Source: Bacillota bacterium
Lineage (GTDB): Bacteria > Bacillota > Clostridia > Christensenellales > SZUA-584
Length of the DNA stretch: 64,000 nt
Direction: 5' to 3'
NCBI GenBank assembly: GCA_023459495.1
Contig: JAEWTL010000013.1
Span: 248,001 to 312,000, forward strand
Shown in pieces: positions 63,013 to 64,000 of this stretch. Position 1 is the first letter of the stretch. Every line of letters starts with the position of its first letter. The notes under the pieces were generated by a model that was not told where the DNA came from, searched no databases, and saw only the letters and a list, made by a program, of their open reading frames with translations. The translations under genes were made by a program, and so were the position numbers.

Positions 63013-63825
63013 TTATACCGCAAAGTCCTTTTTCCGGTATACTCCGTAGGCAATACCCGCCGAAGCGGCCATGATCGCAAGGCAGATAACCACATTGAGA
63101 GCATCGATGCCTCCCACCACCACTTCGTTGGGAATAAAGTAGTTGCTGGGCGATACCCATTTCAGGAAATTAATCACGCCTGTCATCGCAGGGATGCTGC
63201 CGAGGATATACAGCAGGAAGTACAATCCGACTGCCATGGATGCCGCATGCCTCGCCTTCTTCAAAAAAACCGAAGCCGCAAACCCAAGGAACAGATACGT
63301 ATAGCCTGCAAGCATGCCGCCCAGCAACACCGTTTTGACGGGCGTGACGAGATCCATCAGCGACAGGCCACTCGGTTTCACGCCGACGCATGTCAGCACC
63401 GAAGCGATGCTCAGGGCGGCGTAGAACACAAGATACGATACGCAGGCCGAGGCCAGCTTTGCTGATACAATCTGCGTGCGTCTTCTGGGCTGTGCGTACA
63501 GAAACTCGATCGTACCTTCGCTTTCTTCACGCGAGAGCGTGGTGAATCCCAACGTTGCGCCATATATGCAGGACGCCATCATTATAATCTGGAACATATA
63601 CGCAAAGTACTGCGGCAGATCCCGGATATCCTTGCCTTCCATATGCAGCGCGGCCACCATCTCCTGAGGCAGCGACGCCAGTTTGGCATTCATCAGGGCC
63701 AGCATATCAGACTGCATCATGCTGGGGTACAGTGCCGTAATCAGCGCGGATACCACCGCGATTGCTCCCGACCAGATCAGCAGCACTTTCAGGTTGCGTC
63801 TGAAATCCATTTTAAACTGATTCAT
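63013..63825 (-). CDS. ABC-2 type transporter permease
   Basis: 270 residues, six transmembrane helices and the ABC-2 cytoplasmic loop GFTTLSREESEGTIEFLYAQ. It starts with MNQFKMDFRRNLKVLLIWSG, typical of permeases that pair with a BcrA/NatA-like ATPase. AAGGAGG overlaps the stop of the upstream ATPase gene, so it is coupled. Substrate unknown. Confidence 0.9.
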   Translation of the reverse strand: MNQFKMDFRRNLKVLLIWSGAIAVVSALITALYPSMMQSDMLALMNAKLASLPQEMVAALHMEGKDIRDLPQYFAYMFQIIMMASCIYGATLGFTTLSREESEGTIEFLYAQPRRRTQIVSAKLASACVSYLVFYAALSIASVLTCVGVKPSGLSLMDLVTPVKTVLLGGMLAGYTYLFLGFAASVFLKKARHAASMAVGLYFLLYILGSIPAMTGVINFLKWVSPSNYFIPNEVVVGGIDALNVVICLAIMAASAGIAYGVYRKKDFAV

Positions 63826-63837
63826 ACCTGCACCTCC

Positions 63838-64000
63838 TTAATTGTAGTAGGACATAAAGATGTCCGAGAGCTTTTCATCCTCCACGAGGAGATCCTTTGC
63901 ATCCATCGCGGACAGCAGCGCAAGCAGGCCGCGCATATCGTTCGAGCGCCAGGTGAACACGACGCTTTCCGGTGTTTCGGACACAATATTCACCGTCTCG
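63838..64000 (-). CDS. ABC transporter ATP-binding protein, C-terminal fragment (partial)
   Basis: The last 53 residues are in the window, ending KDLLVEDEKLSDIFMSYYN, the usual C-terminal tail of ABC-2 drug or antibiotic exporters after the nucleotide-binding domain. The rest lies beyond the right edge. It precedes the permease in the same operon. Confidence 0.8.
   Translation of the reverse strand, partial: ETVNIVSETPESVVFTWRSNDMRGLLALLSAMDAKDLLVEDEKLSDIFMSYYN

Overview
The window looks like a chromosome segment of a moderately GC-rich, anaerobic, spore-forming Clostridium-class Firmicute. Evidence: a Tlp small acid-soluble spore protein gene, the SCIFF peptide and its radical SAM maturase, a YrzE-like membrane protein beside SCIFF, LL-diaminopimelate aminotransferase, a GlpP antiterminator, a T-box leader, TTG starts with strong AGGAGG-type ribosome binding sites, and Oscillospiraceae-like intergenic repeats. 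No 16S or other decisive taxonomic marker is present, so the placement is inference. No rRNA, tRNA, CRISPR array, transposase or phage gene was seen.

Layout. 1-11.2 kb: STAS-domain fragment, lipase-like hydrolase, GlpP, an internally duplicated membrane protein, gamma carbonic anhydrase, the scfA/scfB (SCIFF) locus interrupted by repeats, a stand-alone condensation-domain enzyme, a YhbD-like regulator plus bactofilin behind a perfect 17-bp palindrome, and a large Ig-like surface protein. 11.2-20.2 kb: Rieske protein, CNNM/CBS transporter, acyl-CoA ligase behind a full T-box riboswitch, AEC permease, TypA. 20.3-28.9 kb: overlapping GtrA / FAD oxidoreductase / GT39 membrane glycosyltransferase operon, amidase-fold protein, MocR regulator divergent from an EamA exporter, orphan PAS histidine kinase. 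29-41.8 kb: sbcD-sbcC operon, VanZ, EFR1 ferredoxin, dapL, GNAT, AroE-like enzyme, LysM protein, second AEC permease, and a radical SAM/SPASM enzyme translationally coupled to a lipoprotein-like precursor. 41.9-43.7 kb: DUF2812 protein, a candidate small RNA with its own promoter and terminator, rpsI-rplM.

The most distinctive region is 43.9-58.8 kb. A cyclic-di-GMP-type (GEMM-I) riboswitch candidate and a terminator precede a long co-directional cluster: a membrane anchor protein, three secreted beta-helix paralogues sharing a 'VDFGT' module that is N-terminal in one and C-terminal in two, three further surface or membrane proteins, then prepilin peptidase, two type IV prepilin-like proteins, a PilX-like protein fused to a beta-solenoid, and PilM, PilN-like and PilO-like proteins. 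No PilB/PilT ATPase, PilC or major pilin is encoded here. I infer a c-di-GMP-controlled pilus-like or surface-matrix system.

58.8-64 kb holds a MacB/FtsX-type ABC exporter, tlp, and the beginning of an ABC-2 transporter pair cut by the window end.
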